Shown here one piece after another: positions 50,341 through 58,543 of a stretch of DNA of 64,000 nt (position 1 is the stretch's first letter; each line of letters opens with the position of its first letter). Location of the stretch: assembly GCF_048553275.1 (NCBI RefSeq), contig NZ_JBLZMW010000001.1, forward strand, positions 434,001 through 498,000, given 5' to 3'. A model generated the notes under the pieces. The model made no database searches. It was not told the DNA's origin and worked only from the letters and a program-made list of their open reading frames with translations. This DNA is from Pacificoceanicola sp048553275. Lineage in GTDB: Bacteria; Pseudomonadota; Alphaproteobacteria; Rhodobacterales; Rhodobacteraceae. A program made the translations under genes and the position numbers.

Positions 50341-51003
50341 ATGGCGAATGTTCGGGTCAAGATTTGCGGGCTCAAGACTGCTGCCGACATCGCGGCGGCG
50401 GCGGGGGCCGGGGCGGCTTATGCGGGGTTTGTGTTTTTTCCCAAGAGCCCGCGATATGTGACGCCGGACGAGGCGCGGGCGTTGGCGGTTGAGGCGCCGC
50501 CGGGGCTGGCGAAAGTGGCGCTTGTGGTGAATGCGGATGATGCGCTGCTGGATGAGATCTGTGAGAAAGTTCCCTTGGATTTCCTGCAGTTACACGGAAG
50601 TGAGACGCCTGAGCGGGTGATGGAAGTCAAGGCGCGCTATGGCTTGCCGGTGATGAAGGCTGTGGGGATCGCCGACGAGGCGGACCTGCCGCAGCTCGGC
50701 GTCTATGCGCAGGTCGCCGACCAGCTGTTGATCGACGCCAAACCGCCAAAAAACGCAACGTTGCCAGGGGGTAACGGGTTGGCCTTTGACTGGCGGCTGG
50801 TGGCCGGGAAGCTGTGGGCGAAGCCGTGGATGCTGGCCGGTGGGCTGACGCCGGAGACGGTGGCAAAGGCGATTTCGTTGACTGGCGCGCAGCAAGTGGA
50901 TGTCTCCAGCGGTGTAGAAAGCGCGCCGGGAGTCAAAGACCCTGAATTGATTGAGAAATTCGTCAAGGCGGCGCAGGAGGCGACGGCGGTTCCGATGCTT
51001 TAA
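50341..51003 (+). CDS. trpF: phosphoribosylanthranilate isomerase
   Basis: Converts phosphoribosylanthranilate to CdRP in tryptophan synthesis. The 220-residue TIM barrel starts at 50341 (VRVKICGLKTAADIAAA, with the general-base Cys). FFPKSPRYVTPDEA, LDFLQLHGSETPE, the Asp in LLIDAKPP, WMLAGGLTPETVAKAI and VDVSSGVESAPGVKD follow in order. trpB, the usual next gene, is absent here; instead a GGTAC element follows. Confidence 0.95.
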   Translation: MANVRVKICGLKTAADIAAAAGAGAAYAGFVFFPKSPRYVTPDEARALAVEAPPGLAKVALVVNADDALLDEICEKVPLDFLQLHGSETPERVMEVKARYGLPVMKAVGIADEADLPQLGVYAQVADQLLIDAKPPKNATLPGGNGLAFDWRLVAGKLWAKPWMLAGGLTPETVAKAISLTGAQQVDVSSGVESAPGVKDPELIEKFVKAAQEATAVPML

Positions 51004-51158
51004 CCTTTGGTTTCCGCGTTGTCGTCGTTAACGGCCCGCGCGGTGGGGTTAACGCGGTGCGCGGCCGCGCCGCAGTCCATATGCTGTGGCGCGGGGCCGA
51101 TGCGTCCACAAGGCTGTGACAGAGATTAACCACCGCAGTCGCGCGTTAACCGGCGTTT

Positions 51159-51184
51159 GGTACGATTCGGTGCGGGTTTTGTAC
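51159..51184. repeat. third GGTAC/TGTAC pair, 21-bp spacing
   Basis: GGTAC at 51159-51163 and TGTAC at 51180-51184 start 21 bases apart. The flanks CGTTTGGTACG upstream and GTACAAAA with nearby GCC and TTCTGCC downstream match the copy at 275-325. Conserved spacing and flanks over 51 kb point to a functional element. Confidence 0.55.
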
Positions 51185-51185
51185 A

Positions 51186-51253
51186 AAACGCCTGAGCGGT
51201 CTTCTGCCAGAGGCCGAGACTGGCACGTTTTGAGCCCGCGCGGGCTTTTTTTC
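51186..51253 (+). ncRNA. candidate small RNA with intrinsic terminator
   Basis: Immediately after the GGTAC/TGTAC element. A 6-bp stem TGCCAG...CTGGCA spans 51205-51225, and AGCCC/GGGCT with GCGC loop spans 51233-51246 and ends in seven T. The terminator is strong and no gene ends nearby on the plus strand except trpF, 230 bases upstream. The transcription start is not known, so the 5' end is a guess. Confidence 0.4.
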
Positions 51254-51368
51254 GTTAACACGCCAGAACAGCGGAGGGGAAACCCCGCCCGACGGGAAGG
51301 GGCAAGCGCCGTTTCCACGCTGCAAAGGTCGCCCGGTTACCCGTGTCTGGACCCAGACCCGGCGCGGG

Positions 51369-51707
51369 CTATAGAAGATCCAGAATGCGCTCCGGGGGGC
51401 GGCCGATGGCGGCCTTGGTCCCGGCAAAAAGGATCGGACGTTCGATCAGTTTCGGCTCCTGCGCCATGGCGGCGAGCAGGGTCTCGTCGCTGTCACTCTT
51501 GCTCAGGCCCATGTCCTTGAAGGCGGTTTCCTTCGGGCGCATCATCGCGATGGCGGGCAGGCCGAGGGCCGTTTGCGCGGATTGCAACTCGGCGAGGCTG
51601 GGGGCGTCTTCGAGGTATTTTCGGATTTCAAAAGAGGCGCCACGGGCGTCGAGCAGGGCCAGCGCCTCGCGCGATTTCGAACAACGGGGATTGTGCCAGA
51701 GAATCAT
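51369..51707 (-). CDS. ArsC-family thioredoxin-fold reductase
   Basis: A 112-residue protein with the active-site Cys in HNPRCSKSREALALLDARG, the EIRKYLEDAPSLAEL helix, and MRPKETAFKDMGL. The CSKS arrangement fits glutaredoxin-dependent arsenate reductases and their YfgD-like relatives. No ars operon is adjacent, so a general reductase role is equally possible. It overlaps the pyrD stop by 4 bases. Confidence 0.87.
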   Translation of the reverse strand: MILWHNPRCSKSREALALLDARGASFEIRKYLEDAPSLAELQSAQTALGLPAIAMMRPKETAFKDMGLSKSDSDETLLAAMAQEPKLIERPILFAGTKAAIGRPPERILDLL

Positions 51708-52762
51708 GTCCAGTCCTTCGTGCCGGTGCCAACCGCCTGCGCCACGGTCTCGAAGCCGTCGCGGGCCAGCAGTCGGTCAAGCCCGGTGGTGATCTCGGAG
51801 ACGAGGCTGAGCCCGCCGTAGACCAGCGCCGTGTAGAGTTGCAGCGCCGAGGCCCCGGCGCGGATTTTCTCGTAGGCTTGCTCGGCGGAGCCGATGCCAC
51901 CGACGCCGATCAGGGGGATTTTTCCCTCGGTCAGCCGGTGCAGGCGGGCGAGGGTGCGGGTGGATTTTTCGAAGAGCGGCTGGCCGGAGAGACCGCCGGT
52001 TTCCTGTGCGTGGGTCGAGCGCAAGCCGCTGCGGTCGAGCGTGGTGTTCGTGGCGATGACGCCCGCGACGCCGGAGCTGAGCGCGACCTCGGCCACATCC
52101 GCAAGGCCCGCGTCGTCAAGGTCCGGAGCGATCTTGAGAAACACCGGGATCGGGCGGAAGAGACCGGCGCGGGCCTCCATGACGCCGGCCAGAAGCGCGC
52201 CGAGGGCGGCCTTGCCCTGAAGATCGCGGAGGCGTTCGGTGTTGGGCGAGGAGACATTGACCGTGGCGAAGTCGATATGTGCGCCGCAATGGGTGAGCAC
52301 CGTGGCGAAATCCGCCGCGCGATCGGCGCTGTCCTTGTTGGCTCCGAGGTTGAGGCCGAGGACCATGCCCTTGGGGCGGTTTTCCAGCCGCGTTTCGATC
52401 GCGTGCATGCCGTCATTGTTGAAGCCGAAGCGATTGATGGCGGCGCGATCCTCTGTCAGGCGAAAGAGGCGCGGCTTTGGATTACCCGGCTGCGGGCGCG
52501 GCGTGGCGGCCCCGACCTCGACAAAGCCGAAGCCTGCGCGGGCGAGGCCATCGAGCGCGGTGGCGTTCTTGTCGAACCCGGCGGCGAGGCCGAGCGGGTT
52601 GGGAAGCTGCAGCCCCGCGATGCTGGTCCTCAGACGCGGCGTTGCGATGGGGCCGGGCGCGGGGGCAAGGCCGCTGCGCAGGGCCATCAGGGCGAGGCCG
52701 TGGGCGCGTTCGGGATCACAGCGGCGCAGCACGCGCAGGCCGATCTGTTCCAGCGCCGTCAT
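51704..52762 (-). CDS. pyrD: dihydroorotate dehydrogenase (quinone)
   Basis: Oxidises dihydroorotate to orotate at the inner membrane, passing electrons to quinone. The 352-residue product starts MTALEQIGLRVLRRCDPERA at 52762, with an amphipathic N-terminus for membrane contact. Class 2 features are NPLGLAAGFDKNATALDGL, RLFRLTEDRAAINRFGFNN, DFATVNVSSPNTERLRDLQG with the catalytic Ser, and GVGGIGSAEQAYEKIRAGAS. The start codon overlaps the DUF952 stop. Confidence 0.95.
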   Translation of the reverse strand: MTALEQIGLRVLRRCDPERAHGLALMALRSGLAPAPGPIATPRLRTSIAGLQLPNPLGLAAGFDKNATALDGLARAGFGFVEVGAATPRPQPGNPKPRLFRLTEDRAAINRFGFNNDGMHAIETRLENRPKGMVLGLNLGANKDSADRAADFATVLTHCGAHIDFATVNVSSPNTERLRDLQGKAALGALLAGVMEARAGLFRPIPVFLKIAPDLDDAGLADVAEVALSSGVAGVIATNTTLDRSGLRSTHAQETGGLSGQPLFEKSTRTLARLHRLTEGKIPLIGVGGIGSAEQAYEKIRAGASALQLYTALVYGGLSLVSEITTGLDRLLARDGFETVAQAVGTGTKDWT

Positions 52763-53097
52763 GCGAGGTCGTCGGGGAACTGATGGCCGTCGGGACCAAG
52801 GGGCAGGGCGCGCTCCCAGACGATCTGATCGTAGCGCAGGGGCGCGTAGAGATGCGGGAAAAGCTGACCGCCGCGCGAGGGTTCCCAGCGGATGGCATCG
52901 CCCAGCGTTCCGGGATCGTAGGCCAGCAGGTGCAACCCGTCCTCCCCGGCGAAATGCTTCGCGGCGGTTTCGCGGGCCTGTTCGGCGGTGGAAAAATGGA
53001 CATAGCCATCGGCGATGTCGATTGGCGCGCCGGCGGTTTCGCCGCGCGCCTGCAGGGCGGACCATTCGCTGGCCCGGAGGATCTTGTAAATCAGCAT
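52759..53097 (-). CDS. DUF952 family protein
   Basis: A 112-residue cytoplasmic protein: MLIYKILRASEWSALQARGE, GYVHFSTAEQARETAAKHFA, LLAYDPGTLGDAIRWEPS, and FPHLYAPLRYDQIVWERALP. This is the whole DUF952 signature. Members resemble ADP-ribosyltransferase folds but activity is not established. First gene of the DUF952-pyrD-ArsC unit, all overlapping. Confidence 0.88.
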   Translation of the reverse strand: MLIYKILRASEWSALQARGETAGAPIDIADGYVHFSTAEQARETAAKHFAGEDGLHLLAYDPGTLGDAIRWEPSRGGQLFPHLYAPLRYDQIVWERALPLGPDGHQFPDDLA

Positions 53098-53166
53098 GAA
53101 AGCTTGTTGCCCAAGGTGGGCGCCATGGTCAAGCGCCGGATCGCGGTATCCGGCGCCTGTTCGGAA

Positions 53167-53811
53167 TCACCGCTTGCGACGGCGCAGGCCGAGCGCGCCG
53201 ACCCCGGCGAGCAGCAGCAGGCCGGAGGCGGGCAGCGGCACCTGGCTGAGGTTGCCGAACTTCAGCTCGTCAAAGCCGACACGCTCGCCCGAAACGGTGC
53301 TGAAGGTGATCGACGAGAATGCGGTGTCGGTGACCACGCCCCAGAAATTCGGATCTTCCGTACCGGGAAGGCCGGTCGTGGAGAACGCGCCGTTCGTGAT
53401 CGACAGCGCATCGCTGGCCGTGCTGCTGATGAACACGCCGAAGGCGGTGATGGGGTCGAAGAAGGTGAAGGTCAGCAGGCTGTTGCCGTTGTCATGGTAC
53501 CAAATCGCCCCGTCGCCATCTGCGACCGGATTGGGCCAGACGTTCGGTTCGATCTGCATGGTGTTCTGTTGCTGATCGTTGATACGGTTGTTGCCGACGC
53601 CGCCGTTGGTTTCCATGACGGTGCCCCAGTCAAAGGTCATCGTGGACGTGGCATGGCCGGGGAGCGGTGTTTCCTCGAAGCTTTCGAAGGACAGGCCGAG
53701 GGTGCCGTTGGTGGCACCGGCAAAGCCAATGAGGTCAGAATAAAAAGTGGTGGCGGCCTGCGCGGATGCGGCGATGGTGGCGAAGCCCGCGGCCAGAAGG
53801 AGACGTTTCAA
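53167..53811 (-). CDS. VPLPA-CTERM sorted surface protein
   Basis: A 214-residue protein. No ATG fits; the TTG at 53811 with GAGGGC 6 bases upstream gives a signal peptide LKRLLLAAGFATIAASAQAA. The mature part is rich in Thr, Asn and strands (TFYSDLIGFAGATNGTLGLS, ITFSTVSGERVGFDELKFGN). The tail is VPLPAS, a hydrophobic helix LLLLAGVGALGL, and RRRKR, the exosortase-type sorting signal. No enzyme motif is visible. It may be an exopolysaccharide-associated surface protein. Confidence 0.85.
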   Translation of the reverse strand: MKRLLLAAGFATIAASAQAATTFYSDLIGFAGATNGTLGLSFESFEETPLPGHATSTMTFDWGTVMETNGGVGNNRINDQQQNTMQIEPNVWPNPVADGDGAIWYHDNGNSLLTFTFFDPITAFGVFISSTASDALSITNGAFSTTGLPGTEDPNFWGVVTDTAFSSITFSTVSGERVGFDELKFGNLSQVPLPASGLLLLAGVGALGLRRRKR

Positions 53812-54196
53812 AATGATGCCCTCGTACAAGTTACGTTTGCAGTATTGTAGCAGTGTTGGATGGCCTGGCCAATCGTTCTCTTCCGTGCGCGGCGCTTTGG
53901 AGGGGGGTGCGCTGTAAGCTCGTGGCGCGGCGCCGGGTGTCGAGGCCTGTGGCGGCGATGCGTGATCCGGCCTGGTCGTGCATGACTTTTGTGCGGCGCA
54001 AGGCGGATCGGATGCGCCCTCAGGATGCGCCACTGGCGGCGGGACCGCCCTTGGCGGGGTGCGGCGTAAATTGTGCGCATTTGCCGTCATTGCGCTGTGA
54101 CCTTACCCGGCGATACCCCGCATCAGGCTTTGACTCTTGGTCAAATCAAGGGTCTGCTGAGACCATAAACAAAGACTGACAGAGAGGGTTTTCACC
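53812..54196. other. divergent regulatory gap before the 5'-nucleotidase gene
   Basis: About 385 bases between divergent genes. No protein gene is supported. It contains a PHO-box-like site at 54084-54101 and a TTGACTCTTGGTCAAA palindrome-like stretch near 54130 that could be a promoter -35 region. Confidence 0.5.
54084..54101 (+). promoter_or_regulatory. PHO-box-like site upstream of the 5'-nucleotidase gene
   Basis: CCGTCAT, four bases, then CTGTGAC: two half-sites 11 bases apart that differ from the CTGTCAT/C PhoB consensus at about one position each. It lies roughly 95-113 bases before the ATG. With the phoX site, it suggests shared PhoB control. Confidence 0.5.
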
Positions 54197-55756
54197 ATGT
54201 CGCTCCGTTTGATGACCAGCGCCGCCGCGCTGAGCCTCGTTGCCGGTGTGGCCAGCGCGGATTATTCGCTGACCATTCTGCACACCAACGATTTTCACGC
54301 CCGCTTCGAGCCGATCAGCAAGTATGATTCCGGTTGCGGCGAAGAGGATAATGCCGAGGGCAAATGCTTTGGTGGCTCCGCGCGCCTGATGACGGCGATC
54401 ACGGAGGCCAGGGCGCGCAGCAACAATGCGATTCTCGTCGATGGCGGGGATCAGTTCCAGGGCACGCTGTTCTACACCTACTACAAGGGCAAGCTCGCCG
54501 CCGAGATGATGAACCAGATGGGATATGACGCGATGACCGTGGGCAACCACGAATTCGACGACGGTCCCGAGGTGCTGCGCGGCTTCATGGATGCGGTGGA
54601 TTTCCCCGTGCTGATGTCGAACGCGGATGTGTCCGGCGAGCCGCTGCTTGCGGATGTGCTGATGAAGAGCACGGTCATCGAGCGCGGCGGCGAGAAACTG
54701 GGCCTGATCGGCCTGACGCCGCAGGACACGGACGAGCTGGCCTCGCCGGGCAAGAACGTCATCTTCACCGATCCGTCGGACGCGGTACAGGGTGAGGTCG
54801 ACAAGCTGACCGAGATGGGCGTGAACAAGATCATCGTGCTGTCGCACTCCGGCTACGGCGTGGACCAGACGGTCGCGGCCAATACCACCGGCGTGGACGT
54901 GATTGTCGGCGGCCACTCCAACACGCTGCTTGGCGATATGGACGGCGCGGTCGGCGCGTATCCGACCGTGGTCAACGGGGTGCAGATCGTGCAGGCCTAT
55001 GCCTATGGCAAGTTCCTTGGCGAGCTGAACGTGACCTTTGATGACGACGGCGTTGTCACCGAGGCCACCGGCGCGCCGATCATCATGGACGCGGCCGTAA
55101 CCGAGGATGAGGCAACCAAGGCGCGGATCACCGAAGCGGCCGCGCCGCTGGAAGAGATCCGCAACAAGGTTGTGGCCGAGGCTTCCGATGCCATCGAAGG
55201 CAACCGCGATGTCTGCCGCGCGATGGAATGCTCCATGGGCAATCTCGTGGCAGATGCCATGCTGGCCCGCGTGAAGGATCAGGGTGTCGAGGTGGCGATC
55301 GCCAACTCCGGCGGTTTGCGCGCGTCGATCGACGCGGGCGAGGTGACCATGGGCGAGGTGCTGACCGTGCTGCCGTTCCAGAACACCCTGTCCACGTTCC
55401 AGGTGTCCGGCGCGACCCTCGTCGAGGCGCTGGAAAACGGCGTGAGCCAGATCGAAGAGGGCGCAGGCCGTTTCCCGCAGGTGGCCGGCATCACCTTCAC
55501 CGTGGACAAGAGCGCAGAACCGGGCAGCCGGGTTTCCGATGTGATGATCGGCGGCGCGCCGGTCGATCCGGAAAAGATGTACGGGGCCGTGTCCAACAAC
55601 TATGTGCGCAACGGCGGCGACGGCTACAAGATGTTCATCACGGCGGAAAACGCCTATGACTTCGGGCCGGATCTGGCGGATGTGACGGCAGAGTACCTTG
55701 CCGAGAACGCCCCCTACGCGCCCTACACGGACGGCCGGATCACGATCAAGGAGTGA
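54197..55756 (+). CDS. secreted 5'-nucleotidase / UshA-type metallophosphoesterase
   Basis: A 519-residue protein with a Sec signal (ending GVASA). The dinuclear metal site motifs are in order: ILHTNDFHARFEP, ILVDGGDQFQGTLF, MTVGNHEFDDG, VLSHSGYG and VGGHSNTLL. The C-terminal substrate domain has NSGGLRASIDAGEVT, TVLPFQNTL, and VSNNYVRNGGDGY. It releases phosphate from nucleotides or cyclic nucleotides in the periplasm. A terminator follows at 55781. Confidence 0.93.
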   Translation: MSLRLMTSAAALSLVAGVASADYSLTILHTNDFHARFEPISKYDSGCGEEDNAEGKCFGGSARLMTAITEARARSNNAILVDGGDQFQGTLFYTYYKGKLAAEMMNQMGYDAMTVGNHEFDDGPEVLRGFMDAVDFPVLMSNADVSGEPLLADVLMKSTVIERGGEKLGLIGLTPQDTDELASPGKNVIFTDPSDAVQGEVDKLTEMGVNKIIVLSHSGYGVDQTVAANTTGVDVIVGGHSNTLLGDMDGAVGAYPTVVNGVQIVQAYAYGKFLGELNVTFDDDGVVTEATGAPIIMDAAVTEDEATKARITEAAAPLEEIRNKVVAEASDAIEGNRDVCRAMECSMGNLVADAMLARVKDQGVEVAIANSGGLRASIDAGEVTMGEVLTVLPFQNTLSTFQVSGATLVEALENGVSQIEEGAGRFPQVAGITFTVDKSAEPGSRVSDVMIGGAPVDPEKMYGAVSNNYVRNGGDGYKMFITAENAYDFGPDLADVTAEYLAENAPYAPYTDGRITIKE

Positions 55757-55780
55757 TCCGCCCGATGTGACGAATGGCAA

Positions 55781-55810
55781 GGGCCCTCGCGGGTGCGGGG
55801 GCCTTTTTTT
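55781..55810 (+). terminator. intrinsic terminator after the 5'-nucleotidase gene
   Basis: GGCCCTCGC at 55782-55790 pairs with GCGGGGGCC at 55795-55803 and is followed by seven T. It lies 25 bases past the stop. Confidence 0.9.
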
Positions 55811-55881
55811 ATCCGGGCGGCACGGGCAAGGCCGGTCGCGGCGGCGCTTGACAGGGCCGGAGGCGACGCTCTAAAGGTCGC

Positions 55882-55900
55882 GCAGGTGCCGGGCACCTGC
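55882..55900. repeat. 9-bp perfect inverted repeat
   Basis: GCAGGTGCC and GGCACCTGC flank a single G. It lies 120 bases before the MATE gene and could be an operator or a leader stem. No regulator is implied by the context. Confidence 0.45.
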
Positions 55901-56022
55901 CGCCTGCGGACGCAAGTCACGGTGAAGCCCGGACAGGACACAGACCCTCACCCTCGAAGCATTTCGCAGGTGGGCAATGCAGGCTCCCATCCTTATCGGA
56001 ATGCCGATCCGGGGAGTGGACG

Positions 56023-57420
56023 ATGTCGTCTGTCAATCCATCCGAAAACCGTTTTCTGACCGCGCCGCCATCGCGGCTTTTTCTGACCAATGCCGGGCCG
56101 ATGATGATCGTCATGGGGATGAATGGCCTGCTGACGGTGGTCGATGCCGCCTTTCTGGGGCGCTTTGTCGGTGCCGAGGCGCTGGCCGCCGTCAGTGGCG
56201 TCTTTCCCGTCGTGATGATCACCATCGCGCTGTCGAGCCTTGTTGGCGGGGGCATGGCCAGCCTGCTGGCCCGTCATCTCGGACAGGGCGACACACGCGC
56301 CGCGATGGCGGTGTTTGCACAGGCGCACAGGCTTGCCCTGGCCGTGGCGCTGCTGGCGATGGCCGTGTTCTGGCTTGGCGGAGCCGCGCTTGTCACGGCG
56401 CTGGCCAATGGGGCGCCGGGGATTGCGCAGATGGCCTGGACCTACACGGTGATCCTGATCATGGCGCTGCCGGTGCAGCTTTGGCTGGCCGTGCATGCCG
56501 ATGCTGGCCGCACCGAAGGGCGGGCGGGGCTGATGGCGCTGCTCTCGATGGGTGTCGCGCTGGCCAATCTCGGGCTGAATTACATGCTGATCGTGCGCAT
56601 GGGTTTTGGCGTGGCGGGGTCCGCCTGGGGCACGGTGCTGGCGCAGGGGCTTGGCCTTCTGGTTCTGCTGGGGCTGCGGCTCCGGTCGCGCGGGATGCTG
56701 CCGCTGTCGGGGCTTCTGAAGGCGCGTTGGGTCGGGGACTGGCGCGCGCTGCTGACGCTCGGCGCGCCGGTGAGCCTTGGGTTCATCGGGATCGCGCTGG
56801 TTTCGGGTTGCGTGATCGCCATGCTGCGGCTGACGGCGGGCGAGGCCTATGCGGCGCAGATGGCCGCCTATGGAATCGTGACCCGGATCTTCAGTCTGAC
56901 TTTCCTGCCGATCATGGCCATGGCGCTCGCCACTCAAAGCATCGTCGGACACAATGCCGGGGCCGGGATGTACCGGCGCTCGGACGCCGCGCTGCGCCTC
57001 GCGCTTGTCGCGGCGGCATTCTACGGCGCGGCGGTGGAGGCGGGGCTGCTGTTGATGCAGGGGCGGGCCGGGGCGCTCTTCGTGGCGGCGCCGGAGGTGA
57101 TCGTGCAGGTCGGGGCAATCCTGCGGCCGATGGTGGCGCTCTATGTCTTTGCCGGGCCGGTGCTTGTGCTGGCGCTGTATTTCCAGGCCATCGGCCAGCC
57201 GGGGCGCAGTGCCGCGTTGTCGCTGATCAAGCCGTTTGCTCTGGCGCCGCTGCTGATTTTCGCGCTTGGCCGGATCTGGGGTTTGGATGGGCTGTTCCTG
57301 GCCTTTCCGATTGCGGATGCGGTGGTCGCGGGCGGGGCCGGGTGGCTGTTGCTGACCGGTCTGGCGCAGGGGCGGGCGTTGGGCGGTTTCGGGACGCCGC
57401 TGCGGGAGGATATCGCATGA
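56023..57420 (+). CDS. MATE-family multidrug/sodium exporter
   Basis: A 465-residue protein with 12 predicted transmembrane helices in two halves: GPMMIVMGMNGLLTVVDAAF, FPVVMITIALSSLVGGGMA, and GFIGIALVSGCVIAMLRL are typical MATE helices. The start at 56023 follows GGGGAG. It exports small molecules in exchange for Na+ or H+; the substrate is unknown. It is directly followed, with ATGA overlap, by a small Glyoxalase_8-like gene. Confidence 0.92.
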   Translation: MSSVNPSENRFLTAPPSRLFLTNAGPMMIVMGMNGLLTVVDAAFLGRFVGAEALAAVSGVFPVVMITIALSSLVGGGMASLLARHLGQGDTRAAMAVFAQAHRLALAVALLAMAVFWLGGAALVTALANGAPGIAQMAWTYTVILIMALPVQLWLAVHADAGRTEGRAGLMALLSMGVALANLGLNYMLIVRMGFGVAGSAWGTVLAQGLGLLVLLGLRLRSRGMLPLSGLLKARWVGDWRALLTLGAPVSLGFIGIALVSGCVIAMLRLTAGEAYAAQMAAYGIVTRIFSLTFLPIMAMALATQSIVGHNAGAGMYRRSDAALRLALVAAAFYGAAVEAGLLLMQGRAGALFVAAPEVIVQVGAILRPMVALYVFAGPVLVLALYFQAIGQPGRSAALSLIKPFALAPLLIFALGRIWGLDGLFLAFPIADAVVAGGAGWLLLTGLAQGRALGGFGTPLREDIA

Positions 57421-57845
57421 GCGCGATCACCGAGGCCAAGGCGCAGGCCAGGGCGCTGCGCGCGGCGCTGGCAGCACAGGGCACGGCGGTCAGCCACGGC
57501 CAGGCGCTGGAGCTGGTGGCGCGGCAGGCAGGGGCGCGGGACTGGAACACGCTGCATGCGCGCCTGTCGCGGGCGGAGCCGCGCGCGCTGCGGCTGGAGG
57601 ATCGGGTGCGCGGGTTTTACCTCGGGCAGCCGTTCAGCGGGCGCATCGTGGCGCTGTCGAAGACGGGGCAGAACCGGCACGTGTCGATTGCCTTCGACGA
57701 GGCGGTCGACACCGTGCGCTTTGCCAGTTTCTCCAACCTGCGCCGCCGCGTGCAGGGCGTGATCGGGCCGGACGGGCGGTCGCTGCGCAAAACCTCGGAC
57801 GGGGTGCCGCAGCTGATCGTGTTCGGGCCGGAAGAGGGGACATGA
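57417..57845 (+). CDS. small glyoxalase-superfamily-like (Glyoxalase_8) protein
   Basis: A 142-residue protein overlapping the MATE stop. The N-terminal part (ITEAKAQARALRAALAAQGT, VSHGQALELVARQAGARDWN, TLHARLSR) matches the helical domain often attached to glyoxalase/bleomycin-resistance-like proteins. The C-terminal part (LGQPFSGRIVALSKTGQNRH and VTIAF-like strands) is beta-rich. No metal ligands of a full glyoxalase are visible. Coupling to MATE suggests a role in handling the exported compound, as an inference. Confidence 0.7.
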   Translation: MSAITEAKAQARALRAALAAQGTAVSHGQALELVARQAGARDWNTLHARLSRAEPRALRLEDRVRGFYLGQPFSGRIVALSKTGQNRHVSIAFDEAVDTVRFASFSNLRRRVQGVIGPDGRSLRKTSDGVPQLIVFGPEEGT

Positions 57846-57992
57846 AAGACCGTAGTTCTGTGCGTTTCGAGAGGGTTCGTGTTCGGAAACGGGCATTGTG
57901 TGCGGGCGTGCCCCGGGCCATGTGTCAGCAAGATCAGAACACGGATCCGGTTCTCCCCCCACCGGACCACCCACGAACAGGAGACGAGAGCC

Positions 57993-58541
57993 ATGAAAAT
58001 TCTTGCCATTGCCGCAACCAACAGCCGCAATTCCATCAACCGTACGCTGGTGACCCACGCGGCGGAGCGCCTTGCGCGTGGTCACGAGGGCGCCGAGATC
58101 GTCCACGTCGACCTCAACGACTATGAAATGCCGATCTACTCCGTCGATCGCGAAGGGGCGGACGGTGTTCCGCAACCGGCGCAGGATCTGCGCGCGCGGA
58201 TCGGCGAGGCGGACGCGGTGCTGATTGCCTTTGCCGAGCACAATGGCACGGTGACGGCGGCGTGGAAGAACGTGTTCGACTGGATGAGCCGTCTTGAGGG
58301 CACCGTCTGGCAGGAGCGGCCGGTGCTGATGCTTTCGGCGACGCCTGGGCCGCGGGCCGGGGCGAATGTGCTGGCCGGGCAGGAGCTTGTCGCTCCGTTC
58401 TTCGGCGCGGATCTGCGCGGTGTGCAGGGCTTTGGCAACTGGGGCGAGACATGGGATGCCGAGGCGGGCGCCCTGAAGTCCGAAGAGGATCGCGCGGCGC
58501 TGGATGCGCTGCTGGACAAACTGGCGCCGGTGGCCGCCTGA
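57993..58541 (+). CDS. NADPH-dependent FMN reductase
   Basis: A 182-residue flavodoxin-like protein from the ATG at 57993 (AGGAGACGAG upstream): MKILAIAATNSRNSINRTLV for the FMN phosphate loop, LNDYEMPIYSVDREGADGVP, and IAFAEHNGTVTAAWKNVFDW, the flavin and dimer contact. It reduces FMN, quinones or metals. The longer frame to 57879 lacks support. Confidence 0.9.
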   Translation: MKILAIAATNSRNSINRTLVTHAAERLARGHEGAEIVHVDLNDYEMPIYSVDREGADGVPQPAQDLRARIGEADAVLIAFAEHNGTVTAAWKNVFDWMSRLEGTVWQERPVLMLSATPGPRAGANVLAGQELVAPFFGADLRGVQGFGNWGETWDAEAGALKSEEDRAALDALLDKLAPVAA

Positions 58542-58543
58542 TC

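Larger units (their letters stand above)
51004..51368. other. gap with candidate small RNA after trpF
   Basis: About 365 bases between the convergent trpF and ArsC-like genes. It contains the second GGTAC-type element (51159-51184), a small hairpin, and a terminator, arranged like a short transcription unit on the plus strand. No protein frame is supported. Confidence 0.6.
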
